A DNA stretch of 64,000 bases, from assembly GCA_045612845.1 (NCBI GenBank), contig JAZKZV010000023.1:1-64000 (forward strand). The letters are read 5' to 3'. Position 1 is the first letter of the stretch; every line of letters starts with the position of its first letter. Below the pieces are notes generated by a model. It saw nothing but the letters and a program-made list of their open reading frames with translations. It had not been told where the DNA came from and ran no database searches. The translations under genes and the position numbers were made by a program. Shown here piece after piece: positions 1-7,418 of this stretch. The stretch is from Ornithomonoglobus_A sp045612845. GTDB lineage: Bacteria > Bacillota > Clostridia > UBA1381.

Positions 1-23
1 GGTACAACCTTCACATTTAAATA

Positions 24-139
24 TCCGGTGACGATAGCAAGGAGGATCCACCTGTTCCCATGCCGAACACAGCAGTTAAGCTCCTTTACGTCGATGATAC
101 TTGGTGGGCGACCGCCTGGGAAAGTAGAAAGTTGCCGGT
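24..139 (+). rRNA. rrf: 5S ribosomal RNA
   Basis: The stretch has the 5S layout: a closing stem between CCGGTGACGATAG near the start and GTTGCCGGT at the end, the internal CCTGTTCCCATGCCGAACAC block and the TGGGCGACCGCCTGGGAAAG block. It lies at the left edge and is followed 50 bases later by tRNA-Asn, which suggests the end of an rRNA operon whose 16S and 23S genes are outside the window. Exact ends are uncertain by a few bases. Confidence 0.95.
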
Positions 140-188
140 TACATAGTCAAAGACGACAGTTAATACTGTTGTCTTTGACGTTTAATAT

Positions 189-261
189 TCCTCGTTAGCT
201 CAGTCGGTAGAGCGCATGACTGTTAATCATGATGTCGTTGGTTCAAGCCCAACACGAGGAG
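189..261 (+). tRNA. tRNA-Asn (anticodon GTT)
   Basis: A cloverleaf folds with acceptor arms TCCTCGT and ACGAGGA, a D arm TTAGCTCAGTCGGTAGAGC, an anticodon loop CTGTTAA giving GTT, and a T arm GTTGGTTCAAGCCCAAC. The discriminator is G261 and CCA is not encoded. It follows the 5S gene and probably shares its transcript. Confidence 0.97.
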
Positions 262-265
262 CTTA

Positions 266-300
266 GAAAAAAGCGTACTGAATTTCAGTACGCTTTTTTC
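266..300 (+). terminator. Rho-independent terminator of the 5S-tRNA-Asn transcript
   Basis: AAGCGTACTGAA pairs with TTTCAGTACGCTT and is followed by a T-run. It lies directly after tRNA-Asn. Confidence 0.92.
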
Positions 301-470
301 AGCTAAATTCGCTAACGCGAGCTAAATGTACTAAAGTACGCTAAATTACTTCGTAGCTAAATTGACCTTCGGTCAGCTAAAAAGCGAATTTAATTTAGCT
401 ACTCCAAAGGAGTTATTTAGCTATTGCAAAGCAATAATTTCGCTTTGCACAATAGTGCAAAATTTAGCTA
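301..470. repeat. Array of short hairpins separated by AGCTAAAT motifs
   Basis: Five forward GCTAAA(T) copies (near 301, 320, 340, 355 and 375) and three inverted ATTTAGCT copies (393, 415 and 462) separate small, mutually different palindromes: CGCTAACGCG, GTACTAAAGTAC, GACCTTCGGTC, ACTCCAAAGGAGT, ATTGCAAAGCAAT and TTGCACAATAGTGCAA. No gene fits here. The spacing is about 20 bases in the forward part. The function is not recognised. Confidence 0.85.
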
Positions 471-474
471 ATGT

Positions 475-501
475 AATAGTGAATAGTGAATAGTGAATAG
501 T
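475..501. repeat. Tandem 7-bp repeat (AATAGTG, about 4 copies)
   Basis: AATAGTG is repeated head to tail almost four times immediately downstream of the hairpin array and up to the stop of the convergent XRE gene. It is a simple-sequence tract liable to copy-number change. Confidence 0.9.
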
Positions 502-711
502 TTAGTATAAATTTCTTTTTGGGTTCTCTGTTTGTTCTAATAAATAATCAATAGATACATTAAAATAGTTTGCTATGTTTATCAATTCATTTATTCCGGG
601 TTCTCTTTCGCCTGTTTCGTATCTGCTTATTGTGTTTTGACTCATGTTTAAATCTAAAGCCAATTTTAATTGAGAAATTTGTCGTTCTTTTCTTAATAAT
701 TTTAATCGCAT
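502..711 (-). CDS. XRE-family helix-turn-helix transcriptional repressor (Cro/CI-like)
   Basis: This is a 69-residue protein that is almost entirely one HTH_3 domain: RKERQISQLKLALDLNMSQ, then the recognition helix region NTISRYETGEREPGI, then a short tail NYFNVSIDYLL. I chose the ATG at 711 because AGGGGTG sits seven bases before it; a TTG at 732 would lie upstream of that site. The gene is divergent from the zinc-ribbon protein at 796, and the shared 85-base gap holds two matching operator-like sequences, so it probably represses itself and that neighbour. No ligand domain is present. The family assignment is firm; the target is inferred. Confidence 0.88.
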   Translation of the reverse strand: MRLKLLRKERQISQLKLALDLNMSQNTISRYETGEREPGINELINIANYFNVSIDYLLEQTENPKRNLY

Positions 712-736
712 ATTTAATTCACCCCTTGACAATATT

Positions 737-775
737 ATCCCACAATGGTATAATTATAATATCCCGAATTGGTAT
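737..775. promoter_or_regulatory. Twin operator-like repeats between the divergent XRE and zinc-ribbon genes
   Basis: ATCCCACAATGGTAT (737-751) and ATCCCGAATTGGTAT (761-775) are 15-bp near-repeats whose starts are 24 bp apart, each with imperfect dyad symmetry (ATnCC...GGTAT). The second ends just before the AGGAGG of the rightward gene. This is what a small Cro/CI-type dimer would bind. Binding by the adjacent repressor is inference. Confidence 0.6.
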
Positions 776-795
776 ATTATAAGGAGGACTTACAA

Positions 796-1335
796 ATGAT
801 ATGTAAAAATTGTAAACAGGAAATTGACAATAAAGCAGCTGTATGTGTAAATTGTGGTTGCAAAGTAAAAAAACCTATTTATAAAAAATGGTGGTTTTGG
901 TGTATAGTAGTTATTGTTGTAATTATTGTGGCATCAGGTAGTGGTGAAGAAAAAACAAACACAGGTTCATCACAAACCTCAAGTGATGTTTCTAAGAAGG
1001 TGGAGGAAGTAATCACATATGAGTCTTATGATTTAAATACAATGATAGATGAATTAAAAAATAATGCATTAAAAGCTGAAACACAATACAGGGGCAAGTA
1101 TGTTGAAATATCGGGAAAAATCGACAATTTTGATAGTAGTGGTGCATACATAAGTATAAAGCCTGTAGGTGCAAGTGAATGGGATTTTGATTCTGCTATG
1201 TGTTATATTAAAAATGAAGAGCAGAAGAATTTCTTGATTGAAAAAAATGTTGGTGATGTTGTAACTATAAAAGGTAAGGTGAAATCAGTAGGAGAAGTTC
1301 TGGGCTATTCTATAGATATTTCGGAAGTAAAATAA
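796..1335 (+). CDS. Zinc-ribbon, single-pass membrane protein with a C-terminal tRNA_anti-like (OB-fold) domain
   Basis: A 179-residue protein. Residues 1-25 hold a zinc ribbon (CKNC...CVNCGC). A hydrophobic span (WWFWCIVVIVVIIVASG) at about 32-50 anchors it, and the rest should lie outside the cell. A Ser/Thr-rich linker leads to residues 80-179, which match the tRNA_anti-like/OB-fold pattern (YRGKYVEISGKI ... VGDVVTIKGKV). The ATG at 796 follows AGGAGG by nine bases; an upstream GTG frame overlaps the operator and is unlikely. It is divergent from an XRE repressor that probably controls it. The biochemical role is unknown. Confidence 0.8.
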   Translation: MICKNCKQEIDNKAAVCVNCGCKVKKPIYKKWWFWCIVVIVVIIVASGSGEEKTNTGSSQTSSDVSKKVEEVITYESYDLNTMIDELKNNALKAETQYRGKYVEISGKIDNFDSSGAYISIKPVGASEWDFDSAMCYIKNEEQKNFLIEKNVGDVVTIKGKVKSVGEVLGYSIDISEVK

Positions 1336-1429
1336 TTTGTATTAGAGGATTACGTTTATATTTCATTTATATCAGTTCGGTTTGTAACAGGAAGAGTGTT
1401 GCATATATAATATAACGTAATAACTTAAG

Positions 1430-1465
1430 AACGACAATTTCCATTATGTGGGATTGTCGTTTTTT
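1430..1465 (+). terminator. Rho-independent terminator
   Basis: AACGACAAT pairs with ATTGTCGTT around a 14-base loop and runs into TTTTTT. It lies about 95 bases after the zinc-ribbon gene; the bases between hold nothing recognisable. Confidence 0.85.
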
Positions 1466-1499
1466 AGTTAGCTACAGATATCCTTTCCACAAATTACAT

Positions 1500-1528
1500 T
1501 TGATATTGCCCACTAAATATGTTATTAT
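1500..1528 (+). promoter_or_regulatory. Likely sigma-A promoter of the LysM-CAP gene
   Basis: TTGATA and TATTAT are separated by 17 bp, upstream of the LysM-CAP gene. The match is moderate. Confidence 0.45.
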
Positions 1529-1611
1529 ATATATAGATTAGCTAATCCTATTACAACACCAAAGTCTGAACAATTTCTTGCAGACTTAGGGTATGGAAAG
1601 GAATTATTATA

Positions 1612-2223
1612 ATGATAAAAAGAAAATTACTTGTAGTTATTGCTGCAATCGGTATAATATCAACAACTTCTACATATGCTTCATCCACCATAACACACAA
1701 GGTTGTATCTGGGGACAGTATGTGGAAAATCGCGGTAAAATATGAGGTGGGATTAAGCGAAATTAAGAATGCAAATCCGCACATTACTAATCCTGAACTT
1801 ATTTATCCGGGACAGGTTTTAAATATTCCAAAAACTGAGCAGACGGTTACAAACTATGAAAAAGAGGTAATAAATCTTGTTAATGACATAAGAGTGAAGA
1901 ATGGATTAAAAACACTTACATATGACTGGGAATTAAGCAGAGTTGCAAGGTTCAAATCACAGGATATGAAAGACAATAACTATTTTTCACATAACAGTCC
2001 CGTTTACGGTTCGCCATTTGATATGATTAAAAACTTTGGAATATCATACAGAAGTGCCGCTGAAAACATAGCAAAAGGACAAAAAACACCACAGGAGGTT
2101 GTAGACGCATGGATGAATTCTTCGGGACATCGTGCAAATATACTTAACTCTTCATATACAAAAATCGGAGTCGGTTATGTTGCACAAGGGAATTATTGGA
2201 CACAAATGTTTATACGTCAGTAA
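1612..2223 (+). CDS. Secreted LysM-CAP (SCP-like, YkwD-type) protein
   Basis: A 203-residue exported protein. Residues 1-24 form a signal peptide (KRK, then a hydrophobic core, then YASS). Residues 28-73 are a LysM repeat for peptidoglycan binding (HKVVSGDSMWKIAVKYEV ... IYPGQVLNIP). Residues 85-200 are a CAP domain with its typical marks: FSHNSP at 125-130, AENIA at 150-154 and SGHRANIL at 171-178. The same LysM-CAP layout occurs in spore-former proteins such as B. subtilis SafA-like and YkwD-like proteins. GGAAAGG precedes the ATG at 1612. It stands alone between two promoters. The activity of bacterial CAP domains is not established. Confidence 0.92.
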   Translation: MIKRKLLVVIAAIGIISTTSTYASSTITHKVVSGDSMWKIAVKYEVGLSEIKNANPHITNPELIYPGQVLNIPKTEQTVTNYEKEVINLVNDIRVKNGLKTLTYDWELSRVARFKSQDMKDNNYFSHNSPVYGSPFDMIKNFGISYRSAAENIAKGQKTPQEVVDAWMNSSGHRANILNSSYTKIGVGYVAQGNYWTQMFIRQ

Positions 2224-2256
2224 AGTTTATTTACCTTGTTAAATTATATAAATGTA

Positions 2257-2285
2257 TTTACAAAAGAGATTATTTATAGTATAAT
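2257..2285 (+). promoter_or_regulatory. Likely sigma-A promoter of the DUF486 gene
   Basis: TTTACA and TATAAT are separated by 17 bp, ending 34 bases before the DUF486 start codon. Confidence 0.6.
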
Positions 2286-2319
2286 ATTAAGGAATAAAAT
2301 TATAACAAGGGGATAAGAC

Positions 2320-2649
2320 ATGATAAAGCCAATTATACTACTTATTATATCGAATGTATTTATGACATTTGCGTGGTACGGACATCTGAAATTCAAAAAC
2401 ACAGCATTGATTGCAGTTATATTTGCAAGCTGGGGTCTGGCGTTTTTTGAATACATATTCCAGGTGCCGGCAAACAGACTTGGTAGTCAGTATTTTACAA
2501 CTGCGCAGTTAAAAATCATTCAGGAAGTAATTACACTTACTGTGTTCTCGATTTTTTCTATTACGTTCCTTAAAGAAAAATTCACTATGAATTACCTATA
2601 TGCATTTATATGTATTCTTGGTGCGGTTTTCTTTATATTTAAGAAGTAA
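2320..2649 (+). CDS. DUF486 family membrane protein (small multidrug-resistance-like fold)
   Basis: A 109-residue protein with four predicted membrane spans. The family signatures are visible: VFMTFAWYGHLKF near residue 14 and FEYIFQVPANRLG near residue 43, both typical of DUF486, which resembles half-size DMT transporters. The substrate is unknown. The ATG follows a weak AAGGGG. It is monocistronic, with its own promoter and a terminator just after the stop. Confidence 0.88.
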   Translation: MIKPIILLIISNVFMTFAWYGHLKFKNTALIAVIFASWGLAFFEYIFQVPANRLGSQYFTTAQLKIIQEVITLTVFSIFSITFLKEKFTMNYLYAFICILGAVFFIFKK

Positions 2650-2658
2650 GTCAATAAA

Positions 2659-2693
2659 AAATTCCTGTTACATTAAGTAACAGGAATTTTTTT
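2659..2693 (+). terminator. Terminator between convergent DUF486 and glucuronate genes
   Basis: AATTCCTGTTAC pairs with GTAACAGGAATT, followed by TTTTTT; on the other strand the hairpin is followed by a T-rich run too, so it may stop both transcripts. Confidence 0.9.
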
Positions 2694-2706
2694 GATTGTT
2701 ATTATA

Positions 2707-3558
2707 TTATACTCCGCTATATGCAGAAAAACCACCGTCAACAGGGATAATTGTTCCGTTTACAAAGCTCGAAGCATCGTAGCAAAGTAGCCACAAAAGT
2801 GTACCTATAAGTTCTTCTGCCTCGCCAAAACGTCCCATTGGGGTCTGGGATAGAATTTTCTCTGAACGTGGTGTTAAGCTGCCATCAGGATTTTTGAGTA
2901 ATGCTCTGTTTTGGTCAGTTACAAAGAAACCTGGTGCGATTGCATTAACACGAATACCAACCTTAGAGAAATGTACTGCAAGCCATTGTGTAAAGTTTGA
3001 TATAGCAGCTTTTGCACCGCTGTATGCAGGGATTTTTGTAAGTGGTGAGAACGCGTTCATTGATGACACGTTTATAATTGTTGCGTCTTTCTTGCCTATG
3101 AGGTCGCCTGCAAAAACCTGTGTAGGGAGAAGTGTTCCCAAAAAGTTCAGGTTAAATACAAATGACACTCCATCTGGATCTAAATCAAAGAACGAAACTA
3201 AATCAGCCTTGTCCTCATCACCTATTTCGTAGTATTCCTTTGTGGTTGTACCACGTGGATTATTGCCGCCAGCACCGTTAAGTAAAATATCACAAGTACC
3301 AAAAGCGTCATTAACATGTTTTTTTGCCTCTTCTAAGCTCTCGCGTTTTAAAACATTTGCACATACGCCGATTGCTTCTCCGCCCTCAGCCTTTATTTCG
3401 GCAGCCACTTTGTCGGCAGCATCTTTGTTAAGGTCCAAAATAGCAACTTTAGCACCGGCAGTTGCCATTGCCTTTGCAAACATTCCGCAAAGAACACCGC
3501 CACCGCCTGTAACTACTGCTACCTTTCCGTTTAAGTCAATGTCAAATGGTAATTTCAT
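2707..3558 (-). CDS. uxuB: SDR-family D-mannonate oxidoreductase (fructuronate reductase)
   Basis: A 283-residue short-chain dehydrogenase. It shows the Rossmann motif TGGGGVLCG (17-25), the NGAG motif (94-97), catalytic Ser165/166, and YSGAK with Tyr179 and Lys183. The PG motif and C-terminal PVDGGFSAYSGV are typical of the SDR D-mannonate oxidoreductases of Firmicutes (B. subtilis UxuB/YjmF type), which reduce D-fructuronate with NAD(P)H. It is the last gene of the uxuA-uxaC operon, which supports that substrate. I chose the ATG at 3558, which has AGGGG upstream; a TTG at 3606 would run back into uxaC. Without the neighbours this would be only a generic SDR. Confidence 0.85.
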   Translation of the reverse strand: MKLPFDIDLNGKVAVVTGGGGVLCGMFAKAMATAGAKVAILDLNKDAADKVAAEIKAEGGEAIGVCANVLKRESLEEAKKHVNDAFGTCDILLNGAGGNNPRGTTTKEYYEIGDEDKADLVSFFDLDPDGVSFVFNLNFLGTLLPTQVFAGDLIGKKDATIINVSSMNAFSPLTKIPAYSGAKAAISNFTQWLAVHFSKVGIRVNAIAPGFFVTDQNRALLKNPDGSLTPRSEKILSQTPMGRFGEAEELIGTLLWLLCYDASSFVNGTIIPVDGGFSAYSGV

Positions 3559-3569
3559 TGTTTTTCCCC

Positions 3570-4970
3570 TTACATCAAAAAATAGTTTTTCGAATTGTTG
3601 TAGCAAATATCGGCAATGAGTTTGTCGAGTGTTTCTGTGTCATTTACATACATTCCGCTTTCAACCCAATCACCAATAATATTACACAAAATTCTCCTGA
3701 AATACTCGTGGCGTGGATATGATAAAAAGCTTCTTGAATCTGTAAGCATACCCACAAATGATGCTAAAGCACCAAGATTTCCGAGTGTTTTTATCTGTTC
3801 GACCATTCCATCGATATGGTCGTTAAACCACCATGCAGAACCATGCTGAATTTTACCCTTTATTCCGTCTCCTTCGAAGTTACCAGCCATAGATACCAAC
3901 ACAGAGTTATCGTTGTTATTTAAGCTGTAAAGTATTGTTTTTGGTAGATTTCCCTCAGCGTGAAGTGTATCAAGAAAACGTGATAGCTTTCTTGCAATTT
4001 CAACACTTAATATTGAATCGTAGCCGGTATCAGGGCCAAGCTTTTTGAACATTGGTGTATTATTGTTGCGTATTGCTGACATATGCAGTTGCATTACCCA
4101 ACCGCGTTTTGCATATTCCCTGCCGCATAAAAGCATGATGGCGGTCTGATATTTTTCTGCCTCAATATCGTTTGCCTTTTCGCCTGAAAGTGCTTTCTTA
4201 AATATTTCGTCAACCTCACTTTGAGTTGCCTCGGCATAAGGTATATTTACCACACCATGGTCTGCAATTCTACTGCCTACCTGATGGAAAAACTCAATTC
4301 TTGATGTAATTACTTCAAACAGAGTGTTTATATCTGTGATTTTTACATCGCATACGTTGCCGAGCTTTTCTATGTATTCTACAAACCCGTCGTTTTGTAT
4401 ATTAACTGCAGTATCAGGACGGAAGGTTGGTTTTACAACCGTTTTAAAGCTATCATCATCTGCCAATGCAATGTGATATTTGAGGTTGCTTGTAGGGTCA
4501 TCAGTTGTGCCTATAAATGCCACATTCGATTTTTGAATAAGCTTTCTTGCTGAGAAATCTCCACTGTTTATTATTTTATTTGCCTTTTCCCATATAGCAG
4601 GTGCACTCTTCTCGTTTAATGGCTCATATATACCAAAATATCTTTGAAGCTCTAAGTGCGACCAATGGTATAGAGGATTGCCCACAGCAAACTGAAGTGA
4701 TTTTGCGTATGCAAGGAATTTATCGTAGTCTGACGCTGAGCCCGTTATATACTCTTCGTCAACACCCATCCATCGCATAAAGCGCCACTTGTAATGGTCT
4801 CCGCCGAGCCATACTTCAGTTATATTTTTAAAACGCTTGTCTGTGTAAATTTCCTCGGGTGATAAATGACAGTGATAGTCATATATAGGCATCTTATCAG
4901 CAACCTCAAAGAAAAGTTTTCTTGCGGTTTTACTTTCTAAAAGAAAGTTTTTGTCCATAAACTTTTTCAT
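3570..4970 (-). CDS. uxaC: Glucuronate (uronate) isomerase
   Basis: A 466-residue member of the amidohydrolase-like UxaC family, of the usual length. The metal-site motif YDYHCHLSPEEI is at residues 30-41 (His33, His35), and conserved blocks include LGGDHYKWRFMR, FIGTTDDPTSNL, LHMSAIRNNN and GMLTDSRSFLSYPRHEYFRR. It converts D-glucuronate to D-fructuronate (or galacturonate to tagaturonate). AAGGAG precedes the ATG. It starts 12 bases after uxuA and ends 11 bases before the SDR gene, so the three genes form one transcript. An internal ATG four codons in is a possible alternative start. Confidence 0.97.
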   Translation of the reverse strand: MKKFMDKNFLLESKTARKLFFEVADKMPIYDYHCHLSPEEIYTDKRFKNITEVWLGGDHYKWRFMRWMGVDEEYITGSASDYDKFLAYAKSLQFAVGNPLYHWSHLELQRYFGIYEPLNEKSAPAIWEKANKIINSGDFSARKLIQKSNVAFIGTTDDPTSNLKYHIALADDDSFKTVVKPTFRPDTAVNIQNDGFVEYIEKLGNVCDVKITDINTLFEVITSRIEFFHQVGSRIADHGVVNIPYAEATQSEVDEIFKKALSGEKANDIEAEKYQTAIMLLCGREYAKRGWVMQLHMSAIRNNNTPMFKKLGPDTGYDSILSVEIARKLSRFLDTLHAEGNLPKTILYSLNNNDNSVLVSMAGNFEGDGIKGKIQHGSAWWFNDHIDGMVEQIKTLGNLGALASFVGMLTDSRSFLSYPRHEYFRRILCNIIGDWVESGMYVNDTETLDKLIADICYNNSKNYFLM

Positions 4971-4982
4971 GTGGTGTGCTCC

Positions 4983-6023
4983 TTATTTTTCTGCCCTGTC
5001 AAGTGCTTCCCATACACCATTTATATAAACTGCACCTAATGCTCTGTCATAAAGACCATATCCCGGTCTGCCTGTTTCACCCCATATCATTCTTCCGTGG
5101 TCAGGACGGATATATCCGTCAAAACCGTTGTCATGATATGCTTTTATAATTCCATAAATATCAAGTGAGCCACATTCTGTCTTATGAGCGCATTCTTCAA
5201 AGCTTCTTTCGCCTGTGATTTTGATATTTCTTATATGCGCAAAGTGAATTCTGTCGCAATATGTGTTTACAAGGTCTATAATATCATTGTCAGGTGATAC
5301 TCCCAAAGAACCGCTGCAAAGTGTAAGACCGTTATATTTGCTGTCGTAGAGCTTTAAGAAACGTTCTATATTTGATTTGTTTGTAATAATTCTCGGAATT
5401 CCGAATATGTTCCAGGGCGGGTCATCCGGATGAATTGCCATCTTGACTCTGACCTCTTCTGCAACCTTAATAACTCTGTCTAAGAAATATTTAAGGTTGT
5501 TCCACAAATCCTCTTCAGAAATCTTCTGATATGTTTCCAGAAGTTCTTTCATATCCTCTTTTGTGTAGCTTGCATCCCAACCCGGAAGCGCCAAATCACC
5601 GGTCAGGGGATTCATTTTCTCTACAGATTCGTTCTCGTATATAAGAGCGTTAGAACCATCTGCAAGCTCATATGCAAGGTTTGATCTTGTCCAGTCAAAT
5701 ACAGGCATAAAATTATAGCATACACAATCAATGCCTGCTTTTGAAAGATTTCTTAGTGTCTGACAATAATTCTCTATGTATCTGTCTCTGTCGCCGCAAC
5801 CCATTTTGATGTCCTCGTGAACGGGAACGCTTTCAATTACGGATAAAGACAGTCCGTACTTTTCTATTTCGGCTTTTAGCTCCTCGATTCTTGCCAAATC
5901 CCATACCTCGCCCACGGGAATGTCATAAATCGCAGAAACAATTCCCGTAACGCCGGGTATTTGCCTGATGTGATTTAATGTTACGGGATCGTCTTTTCCG
6001 TACCATCTGAATGTCATTTGCAT
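4983..6023 (-). CDS. uxuA: Mannonate dehydratase
   Basis: A 346-residue xylose-isomerase-like TIM barrel. The N-terminal MQMTFRWYGKDDPVTLNHIRQ, the VCYNFMPVFDWTR block, AIHPDDPPWNIFGIPRI and the C-terminal RPDHGRMIWGE are UxuA signatures. It dehydrates D-mannonate to 2-keto-3-deoxygluconate. The start is the ATG at 6023 with AAGGAGG ten bases upstream. An open frame continues upstream to 6116, but its extra residues are a translation of the neighbouring tRNA-Ser gene and should not be annotated. No kdgK or kdgA is in the window. Confidence 0.97.
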   Translation of the reverse strand: MQMTFRWYGKDDPVTLNHIRQIPGVTGIVSAIYDIPVGEVWDLARIEELKAEIEKYGLSLSVIESVPVHEDIKMGCGDRDRYIENYCQTLRNLSKAGIDCVCYNFMPVFDWTRSNLAYELADGSNALIYENESVEKMNPLTGDLALPGWDASYTKEDMKELLETYQKISEEDLWNNLKYFLDRVIKVAEEVRVKMAIHPDDPPWNIFGIPRIITNKSNIERFLKLYDSKYNGLTLCSGSLGVSPDNDIIDLVNTYCDRIHFAHIRNIKITGERSFEECAHKTECGSLDIYGIIKAYHDNGFDGYIRPDHGRMIWGETGRPGYGLYDRALGAVYINGVWEALDRAEK

Positions 6024-6053
6024 GATGTTTGCCTCCTTGTTATTTATATAATT

Positions 6054-6075
6054 AGCCACGTGCAAGCACGTGGCT
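6054..6075 (-). other. Perfect hairpin between tRNA-Ser and uxuA
   Basis: AGCCACGTGC and GCACGTGGCT form a perfect 10-bp stem with a two-base loop. In the direction of transcription there is no T-run, so it is not a canonical terminator. It may be a tRNA 3'-processing or mRNA-stability element at the head of the uxuA leader. Confidence 0.6.
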
Positions 6076-6091
6076 ATTGTGTTTAACGAAG

Positions 6092-6179
6092 AGGAGAGGA
6101 TGGGATTTGAACCCACGGTACGCTATTAACGTACACAGCATTTCCAATGCTGCGCCTTAAGCCGCTCGGCCACCTCTCC
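6092..6179 (-). tRNA. tRNA-Ser (anticodon GGA)
   Basis: A class II tRNA: acceptor arms GGAGAGG and CCTCTCC, an anticodon stem CAGCA/TGCTG around TTGGAAA giving GGA, a long variable arm (TGTACGTTAATAGCGTAC) and a T arm GTGGGTTCAAATCCCAT. No CCA is encoded. It has its own promoter and lies 68 bases upstream of uxuA, so read-through into that operon is possible. Confidence 0.95.
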
Positions 6180-6191
6180 GAAACAGGAATA

Positions 6192-6220
6192 ATTATAGCA
6201 TATTAAACCAAAAAAGTCAA
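6192..6220 (-). promoter_or_regulatory. Sigma-A promoter of tRNA-Ser
   Basis: Read on the minus strand, TTGACT (6220-6215) and TATAAT (6197-6192) have a 17-bp spacer, just upstream of the tRNA 5' end. It may also feed the uxuA operon. Confidence 0.8.
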
Positions 6221-6265
6221 TACCTACATATAAAATAAACCTATTTATATATGTAAAAATACGAG

Positions 6266-6294
6266 TTGACAAATAAATAGGAAGATGGTATAAT
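6266..6294 (+). promoter_or_regulatory. Sigma-A promoter of radC
   Basis: Perfect TTGACA and TATAAT boxes with a 17-bp spacer, 49 bases before the radC start. Confidence 0.85.
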
Positions 6295-6343
6295 TACATA
6301 CATAAAAATTTAGGTTTTATACATTGATTTTGAGGGGTGATAA

Positions 6344-7099
6344 ATGCTAATGTGCCCAAAAGATAAAATTGAGATTACACACGAAAATCATCGCCGAAGG
6401 ATAGAGGAGAGATTTTTAAAAACAGGTTTTCTTGGCTGGTCGGAATATGAAATACTCGAATATTTGCTTTATGCAGTGTATAAAAGGAGAGATACTTCTG
6501 ATATAGCACACGAGTTAATTATGAGATTCGGTAACCTAAAGAATGTTCTGGCGGCGGATAAAAAATCACTTACCGAAACGTCAGGAGTAGGTAATGAGGC
6601 GGCAAGATACTTGACATCATTAAGTGAGTTTGTGAGATACTTTAATGTATATAGTGAGCATACGCCCACACAGTTCAGGCTTGAAGACCCCCAAACAATA
6701 AAATACATAAAAAACTTGTTCTTCGAGGAGAAGGTTGAATGTTTTTACATGATGTGCCTTGATGAGAGGAACAAGCTTATAAAAACAGAAAAGATAAGCT
6801 CCGGAACAATGAACCGTACAAATGTTGAGATTTTTAAAATAACAAGAAATGCAACAGGGTGTGGTGCGGTAAAGACGATTTTTGCGCATAATCATCCTTC
6901 GGGCAAAAAAGAGGTTTCGGATGAGGATAAACGTACAACTATATGGCTTGCAAATGCAATGCTCATGTGCGGCGGGGAAATGCTTGAACATATTATAGTT
7001 GCGGATGATGATGTTATCTTTGTAAAAAAGGAAATACAAAAAGATGAAGAACAAAGAATGGGGACATCATCAAAGGTTTACAAGGCGAAACGCAAGTAA
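6344..7099 (+). CDS. radC: RadC/JAB-domain protein
   Basis: A 251-residue protein. The N-terminal part carries a helix-hairpin-helix-like segment (SLTETSGVGNEAARYL, about 75-90). Residues 115-235 form a JAB/MPN metalloprotease-like domain with the JAMM pattern HNHPSG at 182-187 (His182, His184), Ser192 and Asp195. The RadC name is historical; a repair role is doubtful and the substrate is unknown. AGGGGTG precedes the ATG. It stands alone, with its own promoter. The C-terminal tail is basic. The typical chromosomal radC neighbours (maf, mreB) are absent here. Confidence 0.88.
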   Translation: MLMCPKDKIEITHENHRRRIEERFLKTGFLGWSEYEILEYLLYAVYKRRDTSDIAHELIMRFGNLKNVLAADKKSLTETSGVGNEAARYLTSLSEFVRYFNVYSEHTPTQFRLEDPQTIKYIKNLFFEEKVECFYMMCLDERNKLIKTEKISSGTMNRTNVEIFKITRNATGCGAVKTIFAHNHPSGKKEVSDEDKRTTIWLANAMLMCGGEMLEHIIVADDDVIFVKKEIQKDEEQRMGTSSKVYKAKRK

Positions 7100-7129
7100 A
7101 AATATTTATATTTATTTTAGAAAAAAGGC

Positions 7130-7158
7130 TTGACATCTACCAGAATCTGTGATATACT
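7130..7158 (+). promoter_or_regulatory. Sigma-A promoter of rpmG-secE-nusG
   Basis: TTGACA and TATACT separated by 17 bp. The leader that follows contains an A/T-rich segment before the GGAGGTG of rpmG. Confidence 0.8.
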
Positions 7159-7233
7159 TCTAAGGTAGGAGATAGCTCTTTTTTTTGTGTTGAAAAAAGT
7201 AGCTCAGTATATCATTTTTTGGAGGTGTCAATA

Positions 7234-7383
7234 ATGAGAGTAAAGATAACATTAGCTTGTCAGGAGTGCAAGCAGAGAAACTACAATACAATGAAGAATA
7301 AGAAGAATAGTCCTGACAGACTTGAAATGAACAAGTATTGTAAATTCTGCAGAAAGCACACAGCTCATAAAGAAACAAAGTAA
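7234..7383 (+). CDS. rpmG: 50S ribosomal protein L33
   Basis: A 49-residue protein (MRVKITLACQECKQRNYNT at the start, ending HTAHKETK). It has the two CxxC pairs of the zinc-binding L33 form: CQEC near residue 9 and CKFC near residue 36, so it is the zinc-containing paralogue. GGAGGTG lies nine bases before the ATG. The rpmG-secE-nusG-rplK-rplA order is the standard bacterial one. The gene is short enough to be missed by length filters. Confidence 0.97.
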   Translation: MRVKITLACQECKQRNYNTMKNKKNSPDRLEMNKYCKFCRKHTAHKETK

Positions 7384-7418
7384 ACCCTCGTTAATTAAGA
7401 AAGTAAGGATGTGTAAGC

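Noticed and set aside
301..501. Possible CRISPR array
   Set aside because: Repeat units are 7-8 bases, occur in both orientations, and the intervening sequences are palindromes, not unique spacers. No cas genes are in the window.
6024..6116. N-terminal extension of uxuA
   Set aside because: These codons read through the tRNA-Ser gene and lie upstream of the AAGGAGG site of the true start.
7160..7378. Antisense frame over rpmG
   Set aside because: It is a shadow of the L33 gene, with unlikely Cys- and Tyr-rich composition and no ribosome binding site.
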